Source: Certhia americana
Lineage: Eukaryota; Chordata; Aves; Passeriformes; Certhiidae
DNA: 64,000 nucleotides
Reading direction: 5' to 3'
Assembly (NCBI GenBank): GCA_018697195.1
Contig: CM031870.1
Location: 4,808,497 to 4,872,496 of the forward strand
Positions within the stretch are counted from its first letter, which is position 1. Each line of letters begins with the position of its first letter. The notes under the pieces are model-generated. The model had not been told where the DNA came from, did not search any database, and saw nothing but the letters and a program-made list of their open reading frames with translations. Both the position numbers and the translations under genes were made by a program. Positions 40,640 to 52,815 of this stretch are shown here, piece by piece.

Positions 40640-40845
40640 AATGGAAGGGAAAGGGAAAGAGGAAGAGGAAGGGAAGGGAAGGGAAGGGAAGAGGAAGGGC
40701 AAGGGAAGGGACGAGGGAAAGGGAAGGGAAAGGAAGGGAAGGGAAGGGAAGGGAAAGGGAAAGGGAAGGGGAAGGGAAGGGAAGGGAAGGGAAGGGAAGG
40801 GAAGGGAAGGGAAGGGAAAAGGGAAAGGGAATGGGAAGGGAAATT
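40640..40845 (+). repeat. (GGGAA)n microsatellite, copy B (inverted)
   Basis: The reverse complement of the TTCCC tract, longer and more regular than in A. It lies close to the turning point between A and B. Confidence 0.9.
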
Positions 40846-42178
40846 GTGGGGTTCCTGGGATTGGTTATGGCCTTTTGTATATTCAGTTTCCAATACCTGG
40901 TTTCTGTCAAGAAAAGCTTTTTTTTTTTTCTTTAAAAATCTTAACTGCCCTATACAATGTTAAAAATGGAACATTTAATATGGCAATTTCTATTCTTACT
41001 GACCATTCTCTCTATTACATTTCAATTAGCAACAAAAATGTCAGGACCAATTACATAGAAACTTGTTAGGTTGCTGAGAAAACCTGAAGGAATTTTTGTT
41101 GCCTCAGAGCAGTTCTTCTGAAATGTAGAAAAACTAACTCCTGTACACACCAGTTGCTTTAAGGAAACCAAGACATCTGACCAAGTTCTTTAAATCCTGA
41201 AAAACATAAAAAAAAAAGCTCTATGCCTACCATAGCTGAGGAGTGGAGGGGAAAATGGAGTCTTCATCATCCATCAAGGCCTCTTGGCATGGTGATGAAA
41301 AAACAAATGCTCAGGACAAAGTCAGCAGCCCAGGAAGATGGAGCACAAGTACTGGGAGGAATGGCATGCCCTGTCCTGCCACAGCTGAGTGCTGCCTGCC
41401 CTGCCTGAGCTCCAGGGAAATCAGGGTGGGAAAAATCCCTGAGAGACTTGGCCTAGTACCACGAGGAATTTCAAGGAGATTTAAAACTAAGAGGTGATTT
41501 TGCACTGAGCATCTTAAGCCTCTAAAAAGTACCTACTCTTAAGACAGGAAAACTAGGGTGGAGTAAGTACAGGAAAGAGAAGGAGAGGCCAGAAAACGGA
41601 TTCTGCAAATATACTCAGCCATGTGCAGGGAGGAGGGGACTGCGGTTGTGGTGCTGCACATCTGGCCAAAACAGACACTGGGTTCCAAGTGGCCACTGGG
41701 GTCAGCTCAGCTGGCTGCAGCATAATAAAAACTGTATGTAGCTGGAGCAAATACACTTCTAAAAGAAACAGGAACTTATCAAAAATCAGTGCTACATCAG
41801 TATCAACTACGCATTAAGTGAATGTGTTTATCTTGCATTTTCTGGTTCTTAAGGATAGCTGCTTCTCTCAGTTTGTATCCAAACATTTAGGATATTTGAT
41901 AAAGTACATATGTATAAGCCAGTCTTTCACAGCGAGTTATTTCTCTGCACAAACAATAAACAACTTATGGCCTTGGTTAGCCATTTCACAAGTGACAAAA
42001 TTCCCTATTGTTCCCTGACATTGAACCATCCTGCCTACACTGGGTCTGAAAGAGAACTGTGAATTCAGGGAAGGCCTAAAAAAAAGGCACTCAGGCACAG
42101 TCTCCAAAATGAATTTATTTGCATACGTTCCCTGTGTGTGGAACAATGGGGCTTGTTCTTCTCTGACCAAGAAACCAG

Positions 42179-42320
42179 TCCCATTCCTGGAAGCGTTCAA
42201 GGCCAGGTTGGCAGGGCTTTGGGGACATGGTTGTGTGGGAGGGTCCTTGCTTCCATTGCAGGGGATGTTGAAATAGATAGACTTAAAGGTTCAGTTCCAA
42301 GGCTGAACCATCTCTGTGAC
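42179..42320 (+). mobile_element. CR1 LINE 3' relic, copy B
   Basis: The same CR1 tail in inverted orientation ('ttcctggaagcgttcaaggc', 'aggttggcagggctttgggg'). Confidence 0.75.
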
Positions 42321-42559
42321 TTCTTCCGTGCGGTGTTCGAGAGGTTCAGTGAACGATGTCGGCATTGGTGACAATTCGGTGGGGCACCACAAAGATCCGA
42401 AAACGCTTCAGCCCACCGAGCGGCCGGCGGGTGTGCTGCGCCAGAGCCCAAAGTCTTAGAGGAGGACGAATCAAAGGGAAGGAAAATGCCCAAAAAGGCC
42501 GGGTAGGAAGGAAACAGAGGAAACATTGGATGGGAAAGTCAGTGACTCAAGCGTAGCGG

Positions 42560-43530
42560 CTGGAGTGAAAATCTGCAGTTAACTCTCACGCCTCTGCACT
42601 CGCCTCTCATCCAGAGGCCCCACAGCTCCATTTTTAGGAGGGGGAAGGCGAGGCAGGGGGCAGGCGGGGGAATGACGGACGGCGGCGGGGGCAGCCCCGG
42701 CGGGGGCCCGAGGAGGCGGAGGGAGGACAGGAGGACGTTGAAGCGAGCCGAGCCCGTGCGGTGTGTGAGGGGGGCGGCGCGGGGGGGCGCTGAGGGGCAG
42801 CTGCCGGCACGCGCCGAGCGGGCGGGTCGGTGGCCTCACCGGACGCGCCTCGCAAAGGGGCGGGGCCCGGACAATCTCAGCCGCCGCCGACGGCTATGCT
42901 TCTTCGCTTTTTGTTTTTTTAGCGCGGCACCAGGAACCTCCGCAGCAGATCCCCCCGTCGCGGGGAACACCCCCGTCGCGCACAGGCCGGGCCTCACGCT
43001 CCAGCTGCCACCCCTGGAATTGCGTCGGGCTGGAGAGGCGGGGCTCAAGCCGACCCGGCGTTGCAAACCGCCCCGCCCGCGCTTACCCTTTTCCCGTCCG
43101 CCCCGCCCCAGGCCCGCCCGCCCGCCGCCGCTCCCGCGGGCGGGGCCGCGTGTGGCGGACGCCCGCCCGCGTGTTGTCCTCCGGGTCGCGGTTTGTCTGG
43201 GCTCTGCGGCCTCCCCCGGGGCCGGGGATCGCCGTCCCCAACGGCTCGGGCAGCGGCGCTAGGGTAGGCAGCCAGCGGGGCGTGCTGGAAAGTCGTGGGG
43301 CAGCGTGACCCCTTGTTAGCCCGGAGTTCTGTCGGTGGTCGGCGCTTGTTCGCTGGGAGGAGGCGAGAGACCTCAGCTGCCCGGCCCTTGGGCCTGGCAC
43401 CTGGAGGGTTTCTTTTCAGAAGAAACTAAACCTGCAGCTTACTCCCTGATGTGAATGAAAGTAGCTGCAAGCGCGCGGTGGTGCGGTTGCTCGCCGCAGC
43501 TGCCCGAGCCTTGGTGAAAGGTAACGTGAT
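42560..43530 (+). promoter_or_regulatory. CpG island of inverted copy B
   Basis: GC- and CpG-rich, reverse complement of the SUN1 island in copy A. If real and active it would fire rightward. The first-exon donor is lost ('caccag|gaacct' at 42,931-42,939), the second donor 'gaaag|gtaacg' near 43,520 is intact. Confidence 0.5.
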
Positions 43531-44506
43531 NNNNNNNNNNNNNNNNNNNNNNNNNNNNNNNNNNNNNNNNNNNNNNNNNNNNNNNNNNNNNNNNNNNNNN
43601 NNNNNNNNNNNNNNNNNNNNNNNNNNNNNNNNNNNNNNNNNNNNNNNNNNNNNNNNNNNNNNNNNNNNNNNNNNNNNNNNNNNNNNNNNNNNNNNNNNNN
43701 NNNNNNNNNNNNNNNNNNNNNNNNNNNNNNNNNNNNNNNNNNNNNNNNNNNNNNNNNNNNNNNNNNNNNNNNNNNNNNNNNNNNNNNNNNNNNNNNNNNN
43801 NNNNNNNNNNNNNNNNNNNNNNNNNNNNNNNNNNNNNNNNNNNNNNNNNNNNNNNNNNNNNNNNNNNNNNNNNNNNNNNNNNNNNNNNNNNNNNNNNNNN
43901 NNNNNNNNNNNNNNNNNNNNNNNNNNNNNNNNNNNNNNNNNNNNNNNNNNNNNNNNNNNNNNNNNNNNNNNNNNNNNNNNNNNNNNNNNNNNNNNNNNNN
44001 NNNNNNNNNNNNNNNNNNNNNNNNNNNNNNNNNNNNNNNNNNNNNNNNNNNNNNNNNNNNNNNNNNNNNNNNNNNNNNNNNNNNNNNNNNNNNNNNNNNN
44101 NNNNNNNNNNNNNNNNNNNNNNNNNNNNNNNNNNNNNNNNNNNNNNNNNNNNNNNNNNNNNNNNNNNNNNNNNNNNNNNNNNNNNNNNNNNNNNNNNNNN
44201 NNNNNNNNNNNNNNNNNNNNNNNNNNNNNNNNNNNNNNNNNNNNNNNNNNNNNNNNNNNNNNNNNNNNNNNNNNNNNNNNNNNNNNNNNNNNNNNNNNNN
44301 NNNNNNNNNNNNNNNNNNNNNNNNNNNNNNNNNNNNNNNNNNNNNNNNNNNNNNNNNNNNNNNNNNNNNNNNNNNNNNNNNNNNNNNNNNNNNNNNNNNN
44401 NNNNNNNNNNNNNNNNNNNNNNNNNNNNNNNNNNNNNNNNNNNNNNNNNNNNNNNNNNNNNNNNNNNNNNNNNNNNNNNNNNNNNNNNNNNNNNNNNNNN
44501 NNNNNN
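43531..44506. other. assembly gap (976 N)
   Basis: Unknown sequence exactly between inverted copy B and direct copy C. Apparent open frames running across it are meaningless. The gap length may be an estimate, and the missing part of B, if it exists, would be here. Confidence 1.
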
Positions 44507-45589
44507 GGTCTGAGAGCTTCTGAGTGACATGGATGCTGCACCCACTAACTCAAAAAAAAACCTGTCTATCTGACGCCACTCTCCAATCAGACAGCCTCAA
44601 CAAATCCTAGCACCATGGCAGCGAAGCTTCCTGGCTCCGGGAAAGATGAATGCTCCACAAGTGGCCTTTATTCACAGAGCTCACAGTCAGAAGGGAGCAT
44701 CACAAACACTGACCATAGTGCACTACAACACCTCACAGGACAGACACAAACCCTCACTGAGAGCTTTGGACTACACAGACTTGTACAAACATACTGTCTC
44801 AGGCATTTCCTCATGACACCCTTTGCAACAAAAGAATGGTAAATTGCCATTTCACAAAGGGACCTCTGGCAGTGCAGAAATATGCACACAAAGTCCTGTT
44901 ACGAAATGAGAAAATTCCCAAGACATCAATTAGCATGTCTAATTTTTTATATTGCAAGGGATAAAAAAATTATATAATAAATTCTTAGATACTGGTAGAC
45001 TACTTCAAATAGAACCCTGTACTAGCCTCACATTTTAAAGCAAAGTAAGTTTTAAGACAGTAAATACTTAACACATTTAATGCCACAAACGGCTGAACAG
45101 ATTTAGGCAAACTATCAGTAACAATGCAACTGGAACATGCAACTCCATCAGTTCCTGAGAGCAAGCCACTTTTTACTTGTATTTCAATTTTTGATTTTCT
45201 TCTACTATTCAGAATAAACGCAATAAATTCACTCATTTTTTGTTAGAAGAATGCAATCCTAACGAAAATATATTCCACAAAGGATGTTTCACATAGCAAG
45301 TAAAGTCTGGTTTTAACATGCTGAGAGCAAAAGCGCCAGCTAACATCAACATTTTATTAAAATACATATTGAGAAACAGCATCATTCCTTTAAAAAGCAA
45401 CTCAAAGAAACAACAACCCCCCCCCACACACACAATAAAACCGATAGTTTTACTACATGTTACCATTGGAGCAGGCTGGCATAGATCCCCAAATCCCAAA
45501 CACAGGTTCAAACAACAGCACACCAACAAAACCAGCTCTATCACAAAGCAAGCAAGGCGGCACATTGACATTCCGTACCTCTCGACCGC

Positions 45590-45990
45590 TCGATTAAAGG
45601 GGGCGGGGGGGAGCTGACAAAACGCAGCGGCCGGTGAAACCATCAGCGCGCCCGTTCTTTTTTACAAACCGGGCCCGGCGGCCCAGCACAGCGCTCGAGC
45701 CCGGGCCGCTCGGCGCCCTGCTGCGACACATCCGTGTCCCCAACAGCCCGAGCTCCGCAATCCGCCGCCCGCAGGCCTCACGGCCCGCTCCAGGCCGTGC
45801 ATCGAGCCTAAAATGGCTCCCGGCCCCAACAAAGCCCGCATTGGCGCCCGCCGGCCCTGCCCCACGCTCCCGTCACATCGCGAGTTTGATTGCCTGGAGC
45901 ACCCACACAAGAACCTGCCTTAACCCCTCCGGTCCGGCGACCGCACAACAAAGGCGTGCTGCTGCTGCTATACCCTCGCCCGTCACGCTG
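45590..45990 (-). promoter_or_regulatory. second CpG island, copy C
   Basis: Direct counterpart of the 35,790-36,210 island, with many small differences. Confidence 0.5.
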
Positions 45991-46999
45991 CCGAAGGCTT
46001 CACGGCAGATAACCACAACACCCCCCAGAAACAGCGATCAAATTAAACCCCGACATCTTCTCTTTATAAGCGACACCTGATGCCTAACGCCCACGCTGTA
46101 TAATCACAAATTAACGAGCCAGTCAAGCAAATCCGGGGGGGGGGGGGGGGGCAGATTAATAGTATCTGTCACACCAGCACATTTACTAATAGAACTTTTA
46201 CAATGTAAAAAGCATGCTAAATCTTGTCGAATAAAACCCTCCGTCCAGCTCGCACAAAAAAAAAACATACCTGCAACTCGCTTCCACAACGCTGGTATGG
46301 AAACCAGCAACTAGTAATCTTCACCCCGTTTATACGTAAAAGCAAGAATTAAGACCATTAGGATTCACTGGGAAATCAACGAAACTGAGCTGGAACAGCG
46401 TTGGAAAGCACTGAAACAGAACATTTAAAAAAAAAAAAAAAGCAAATATTTCTTCCTTTTTGCAGACGTTAAACTGAAAACCATTATGGTGGGATGGGTT
46501 GGTCCGGCAATGCCGGGGGGGGGGGGGAAGAAACTCGGATTGAAGCTAAATTTTCCTTCCCTCAAACATGCTATAACATTTATTTATAAAATGTATTTAT
46601 TTTTAAACGTAAGTTATAAGACGTTAAATAAGGGAAACGTAAAATAAGGCAAACCAAATACTTTTTCTCCCAGCAGATATAAAATTCAGGAACTGTCCAA
46701 AACAGGTGCTGTCCCACGTTTCTGACACTTCTAACCCTGTGGCATACACTGAAGAGCAGCCAAACGGACACGGCATGAAGAGGTCAGCACGTATTACCTC
46801 AAAGGAGGCACAGCACTAAAATAGCCATTTTGCCGTAGAAACACGAGCAGTCACTCACTCGGGCGACGATGACAAACTCTTCTTCTACAGTAAACTCGCT
46901 AGTCTGACAACGCTTTCCCCACGAAGGGCTGCCCCGGAGGTGACAGCCTGTGGACAGCGAGGGCAGGTTTGTCCTACCTGTGCTACCCATAGAGAGAAC

Positions 47000-47960
47000 C
47001 TCAACCACCACAGCACGTTACCTTTGCACCAAGGCTCCGGCAGCTTGGGGGCGGCCCGAGCACCGGCCCCAACCGCGCACTTATCAGCTCTTTCACAATC
47101 AGGCGGAAAGCTGCAGGTTATAGTTTCTTCTGACAAGGAAACCTCCAGGTGGGGCCAGGCCCTAGAAGGGACCGGGCAGCTGAGTCTCTCCCTCCTCCCA
47201 GCGAACGCGCCGGGACCGACAGAACTCCGCGCTAACAACGGTCGCGCTGCCCCACGACTCCAGCACGCCCCGCTGCCTCCCCTGCTCCGCTGCCCGAGGC
47301 CGGGACGGCGCTCCCTCGCCCCGGGAGGCCGCAGACCCGAGACACCGCGCCGAGGGACACACGCGGCGGGCAGCCGCCACACGCGGCCCCGGCCCGCGGG
47401 AAGCGCGGCGGCGGGCGGGCCGGGGCGGGGGCGGACGGGGAAAGGGTGAGCGCGGGCGGGGGGGCGGTTGGCAACGACCGGGGCGGGCTGACCCCGCCGC
47501 CTCCAGCCCCCGCGCTCCAGGGGGGGCGAGCGGGGGAGCGAGGCCCTGCCCTGCGCGAAAACGGGGGGATCCGCGACGGGGGGCTCTGCGGCGGAGTGTA
47601 CCTGGTGCCCGGCGCAGCGAAGTAAAAGGCGAGAGCCGGCGGCGGCGGCTGAGATTGTCCGGGGCCCCGCCCGCTTTGCCGAGGCCGGCCGGGGCCCGCC
47701 GCCCCGCCCGCGCGGCGCGTGCCGGCAGCGCCCCCTCAGCGCCCGCCCCGCGCCGCCCCTCACACACGGGCACGGGCTCGGGCTCGGGCTCCGGCTCCTG
47801 ATCCGCCTCCGCCTCCTCGGGCCCCGCTCGGGGGCTGCCCCCGCCGCCGGCCGCAGTCCCGCCGCCCCCTGCCTCGCCTTCCCCCTCCTAAAAATGGAGC
47901 TGTGGGAGCCTCTGGAGAGAGCAGTGCAGAGGCGAGGAGAGTTAACTCAGATTTTCACTC
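47000..47960 (-). promoter_or_regulatory. SUN1-type CpG island, copy C
   Basis: Direct counterpart of the main SUN1 island with both donors kept (47,602/47,601 and 47,022/47,021). In a locus with only one copy, this or the A island would be the SUN1 promoter. Confidence 0.6.
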
Positions 47961-48204
47961 CAGCCGCTACTGCTTGAGTCACTGACTTTCCCTCCCAATG
48001 TTTCCTCTGTTTCCTTCCTACCCGGCCTTTTTGGGATTTTCCTTCCCTTTGATTCGTCCTCCGCTAAGACTTTGGCTCTGGCGCAGCACACCCGGCCGCT
48101 CGGTGGGACTGAAGCGTTTCGGATCTGTGTGGTGCCCCACCGAATGTCACCGATGCCAACATCGTGCCACTGAAACCTCCGAACAGCCGCACGGAAAAGA
48201 AATC

Positions 48205-48355
48205 AGAGAATGGTTCAGCTTGGAACTGACCTTTAAGTCTATCTAGTTCCAACTCCCCTGCAAGGAGCAAGGACGCCTCCCACTACACCATGTACCTCCA
48301 AGCTCTGTCCAACCTGGCCTTGAACGCTTCCAGGAATGGGACTGGTTCTTGGCAG
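48205..48355 (-). mobile_element. CR1 LINE 3' relic, copy C
   Basis: Direct counterpart of the copy A relic ('tccaacctggccttgaacgc'). Confidence 0.8.
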
Positions 48356-49663
48356 AGAAGAAACAAGCCCCATTGTTCAAACACACAGGGAACGTATGCA
48401 AATACATTCAGTGTGGAGACTGTGCCTGAGTGCCTTTTTTTAAGCCTTCCTGAATTCACAGTTCTCTTTCAGACCCAGTTGTAGGCAGGGATGGTGCAAT
48501 GTCAGGGAACAGAATAGGGAATTTGTCACTTGGGAAATGCTAACCAGGCCATAAGTTGTTATTGTGTGTGCAAGAGAAATAACTCACTGTGAAAGACTGG
48601 CTGATAAATATGTAATTATCAAATAATCCAAATGTTTGGATACAAACTGAGAGAAGGCAGCTAATCCTTAAGAAACAGAAAATGCAAGATAAACACATTC
48701 ACTTAAGGCAGTAGTTGATACTGATGTAGCACTGATTTTGAGTAATTCCTGTTTCTTTTAGAAGTGTTTTGCTCCAGCTACATGACAGTTTTAAGATGCT
48801 GCAGCCAAAGCTGAGCTGACCCCAGTGACACTTGGAACCCAGTGTCTGTTTTGGTCAGATGTGCAGCACCACAGCAGTCTCCTCCTCCCTGCACATGGCT
48901 GAGTATATTGCAGAATCAGTTTTCTGGCCTCTCCTTCTCTTTCTGTACTTACTCCACGCCTATTTTCCTGTCTTAAGAGTAGATAATTTTTAAAGGCTTA
49001 AGATACTCAGGGCAAAATCACCTCTTAGTTTAAATCTCCTTGAAATTCCTTGGTGGTATGAGGCCAAGTCCTCTCAGGGATGTTTCCCACCCTATTTCCC
49101 TGGAGCTCAGGCAGGGCAGGCAGCACTCAGCTGTGGCAGGACAAGGCATGCCATTCTCCCAGAGTACTTGCTGCTCCAGCTTCCTGGGCTGCTCTGACTT
49201 GTCCTGAGCAGTTGTTTTTCCATCACCAGGCCAAGAGGCTGGATGGAGGATGAAGCTCAGCTTTCCCTCCACTCCTCAGCTATGGGAGGCAATAGAGCTT
49301 TTTTTAAGTTTTCAGGATTTAAGAGGAACTTGGTCAGATGTCTTGGTTTCCTTAAAACAAGCTGGTGTGTACAGGGAGTTAGTTTTTCTACATTTCAGAA
49401 GAAACTGCTCTGAGGCAAAAATTCCTTCAAGGTTTCTCAGCACCTAACAAGTTCTGAATGTAAAGTGGGCTGACAATTTTTATTGGCTAAATTGAAGCGT
49501 ATAGAGAGAAATGGTCAGGAAGAATAGAAATTTACCATATTAAAAATGTTCCATTTTTAACATTGTAGAGGGCAGTTAAGAATTTAGAGGAAAAAAAGCT
49601 TTCTTGACAGACACCAGGTATGGGGAAACTGCAATACAAGGCCAAACCAATCCCAGGACCACA

Positions 49664-49770
49664 TTTCCCTTCCCTTCCCTTCCCTTCCCTTCCCTTCCCT
49701 TCCCTTCCCTTTCCCTTTCCTTCCCTCCCTTCCCTTCACTTCCTTCCTCCCTTACTTCCCTTCTTACCAC
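49664..49770 (+). repeat. (TTCCC)n microsatellite, copy C
   Basis: Shorter and purer TTCCC tract than in A or B, at the same relative position. Confidence 0.9.
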
Positions 49771-50781
49771 ACATTTTTGCTCCCTGTTTTTCACCACTAT
49801 GATTCCCATCCAGTGTTTCTGCACGTCACAACTAATGAAACTGTTCGCTCTCCAATTGGTCCTTTGCTTTGGAAAGGGGGCAAATCCCCACAGTGATTGA
49901 ATGTACGGACGGAATGTGGCAGAAACCAGTGCAGTGAGGTGTTTCTGACTGGTAGTACTGGGCATGGCATGCTGCTGCACAGCATGGGAGTGGTGACCTT
50001 TGTGTCCATGGCTGGGCAGATCATCATATATATGTAGTAGTATGAAAATCACCTAAAATATCTGTAAATCTGATTTCCTGCTCATTAAAGAAAATGTTTC
50101 TCGGCACATGGTTAAGCTCAGCAGGGCCCTTTCCCCACACCTCTCAGCCAAAGGCAATGGGTGCTACACCCAGAGCAATTGGGTTATCAGGTAAAGGGGG
50201 ATGCAGAAAACTTCAAATCACTAGATCTCCGTGGTCCTGACTTAGAGGGGATTTCAGACATTAACAAGAAAAGCCGATTACACCCAAGGCAGGCCGGCAG
50301 AGCAGCCGTTCTCCTCACAGCTCTCATCTGCTGCTTCAGCTCAGCTCCTGCTTCTCTGGGAGATTGATCCCAGTAAATGGACACAAGCTTGTTAACTGTA
50401 ATTTTTGTTGATCCTCAGATGCCTAATAATGAAGATTTTTTTTCCCTTTATTTTTCTTTCTCTCTTTTTTTAAAGATGGTTAGAGCTTCACATGGAGGGC
50501 TGAGACACAGTCCATGATGTATCCAGCAGGACCAACTCTGATCCACTCTTCTAGCAAACAGTTGCTCACCTTCCCTTGCAGGGATCCTAACACAGATTCT
50601 GCAAATGAAACAGAAACTTGGCTGCCCTCAAGACAGCAGTTGGCTGTCCAAAGCCAAGATGTTACTTTATTTTGGGGGCAGTGCTCTGGTATGTTTGTGT
50701 GGTGCAGACAAGGGGCTTCCCACAGCAAGATAAAGTCTGTGCAATAGCCCATCAGAACTCTAACCTCTCTGCACAGAAATA

Positions 50782-50863
50782 TTATAGTACAATTTATTTA
50801 TAATAAATAAATAACTTCTACCATAATGACATAAATACCTATTATGGTTATACTGTACTATAA
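50782..50863. repeat. AT-rich imperfect hairpin
   Basis: Outer arms TTATAGTAC / GTACTATAA and inner arms CCATAAT / ATTATGG enclose a short loop; just to the right (50,878-50,889) CATAGTACTATG is a perfect palindrome. No known element recognised. Confidence 0.5.
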
Positions 50864-52654
50864 ATGGATAGTTTTATCATAGTACTATGTAGTACAACAG
50901 TACTATGGACTATACTAATTCTTTTTGGTTACTCCTGGTTTTAACTTATACTTTAATAGCTAAATTTCTCAGTGTAGAGATTAGAGCTGTGATATGTTAT
51001 TAGAGCCTATAATAACTTTGCAGTTACAGCTGGAGGTCAGTCTCTGGAAGCAGACTGCTGACATAAGCAGAGAGGTGCATTAATGCACCTTCCCCGTGGG
51101 CTCACATGACCCTGCAGGGCTGGACACCTGCAGAGTGTCTGCAATCTGCCAGAGCATTCCTGAGGAACTCTGCACATTGCCTGTATGGACTCACACGGAT
51201 AAGAAGTGGACAGATCTGGAAGACATTTAACTACCAGCCTCTCCTAAAATGCTCTCTGATGTAGACCCTGTCTCAAAGTTTAGTTATCTCATTTATCAGT
51301 GTCCTCTCAACGTCCAATTAATTGCATCTATTTAAGGGAGTTAACGAATACATAAAAGATTCTATATTCAGTTAGACAAATGCATGCACTTACCTAAAAA
51401 CATTTGTTTAGCTGAGAATCCAAGTCACAGGATCCTCCACAACAGGTCTTCTGGCTTACAAGGATGAAGACAGAGGCACAACTGCTTGTCACAGGAAGGG
51501 CAGGGCTAAAGGCTGCTTATCTAAAGTGCCTGAAAGCCTGGAAGTTTGAGATAACAGCTCTGCTCCCCAAAATTGCCCTTGCTTAAAAGTGACGTAACGT
51601 GTATGGTGCTAATGACATTCTGTAACGTGCACTAACTAAATCTAGAAAATATAAGAGCTGATCTGGCCAAACAGGAAAAAAAACCCAAACCTCTAAAACA
51701 TTTTAGTAGAGTTCCTACTGATCCAGTAAAAGGTTGAAGCTGAAAGTTGAGTCTCAAAGAAAATGACTTTAAAATCCAGACTCATAAACCATCCACAGGA
51801 GACTCAATAACAGTACATTTTTGTAAAGGGATTTAAGAAAATTGGGTTATATAAGCTGAAATACGATAAACTACAAGCAAGGTTAGCACACTATCAAGTC
51901 CTATGCCCAGAAGACCTAATAAAAGAATGTAGTGGTAGATCCCCAGTTTATCACACACACACAAATAAGATCAAGCTGGTGTTTAGCATGTCTCTAGAAG
52001 GACTATTAGAATATTCATTTTAACAACCTCTCCTGGCTCTGAAGAAAAAGCTGGTTTGTTGGATAATGTGGAGATTTTTCTTTGTGAGGCATCCCACAAT
52101 GGACTGCTCTAAAAGATAACAAAATGTTCAACATATGGAAGAAAAAATGTTCTCAGCCTGCTGAAGATATCAAGCTTGATGAATACTTCAGCTCTTACTA
52201 TTTGTGTGCCAGCTTTAGAACATCTTGAAAAAGTTTGATTAGATTCCACATCAACCAGGAATGTTCTCTTCTCTCATCCCACGTTTGAAGTTTGGTTTGC
52301 AAACATCTCTGCTTTAGATCACAAGAGTGATTAAAAGCACTTGACCAATATTTGTACCGTAGCCATCATGAGGCTGTTGATCAGTGGCATAGAATCTAAA
52401 TTTTGTCAACATAAGAAGCTAAAAATACCATGCCTGTAGTAGTGTCATTAAGCAGGATTTATTTAGGAGACTTTCAGGGGAACTTTACCATAAGAACTGG
52501 GTTTTTGCTGCTGAAATGAAACTTCAGGTTGCAGGAACCTGCTGCTCTGCAGTGATTTCAAAGACTATTTTGAGAACAAGGTCTCTGTTAGGATAGAGTC
52601 TATTTCCAGTCTAATTTAATTGGCTTTTTAATAATTGATCAGACTAAGGAAACA

Positions 52655-52815
52655 ATTTCATGGAACCACAGAATAGCCAGGCTGGAAGAGGCCCCTGGAG
52701 ATGCTGCATATAGTCCCACTCCTGCTTAACAGGCTCAGGCAGAACAGGTTCCTCAGGGCTGTGTTAAGTCAGATTTTAAATATATCCAAGGCTGGAGACT
52801 CCACAACCTCTTTAT
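52655..52815 (-). mobile_element. CR1 LINE 3' relic
   Basis: Opens with 'catggaaccacagaatagcc', the reverse complement of the CR1 terminal region, followed by 'aggctggaagaggcccctgg' and 'ccaaggctggagactccaca', typical of older CR1 tails. Short and degenerate. Confidence 0.75.

Larger units (their letters stand above)
40577..43530 (-). repeat. repeated SUN1-promoter block, inverted partial copy B
   Basis: Reverse complement of about 37,181-40,117. The match runs from the microsatellite flank (cactggggaatggg against cccattcccagtg in A) through the CR1 relic and CpG island to the 'gtaacgtga' donor, where the N gap starts. B differs from both A and C; for example it lacks the first-exon donor GT (42,934) and has a T-rich insertion next to it. 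Confidence 0.9.
44507..50150 (+). repeat. repeated SUN1-promoter block, copy C
   Basis: Direct copy of A, starting at 'agcttctgagtgacat' just after the gap and ending at 'ttccccacacctctcagcc', after which the sequence is unique and leads to DNAAF5. It has frequent small indels in homopolymers relative to A, and two G runs absent from A (46,135-46,151 and 46,515-46,527), as in unpolished sequence. Confidence 0.9.

Noticed and set aside
39796..41069. Open frames with repeating Ser-Leu-Pro-Phe-Pro or Gly-Lys-Gly-Arg-Glu
   Set aside because: Translations of the TTCCC/GGGAA microsatellite in all frames; no start context, splice sites or homologue.
43426..44545. Open frames of about 360-370 codons
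   Set aside because: They consist almost wholly of the N gap.
36885..47763. Long Pro/Arg/Ala-rich frames in the CpG islands of copies A, B and C
   Set aside because: They break at different places in the three copies, as expected for non-coding CpG-island sequence.
50161..50367. Plus-strand frame of 68 codons just right of copy C
   Set aside because: No recognised family and no supporting signals in intergenic DNA.
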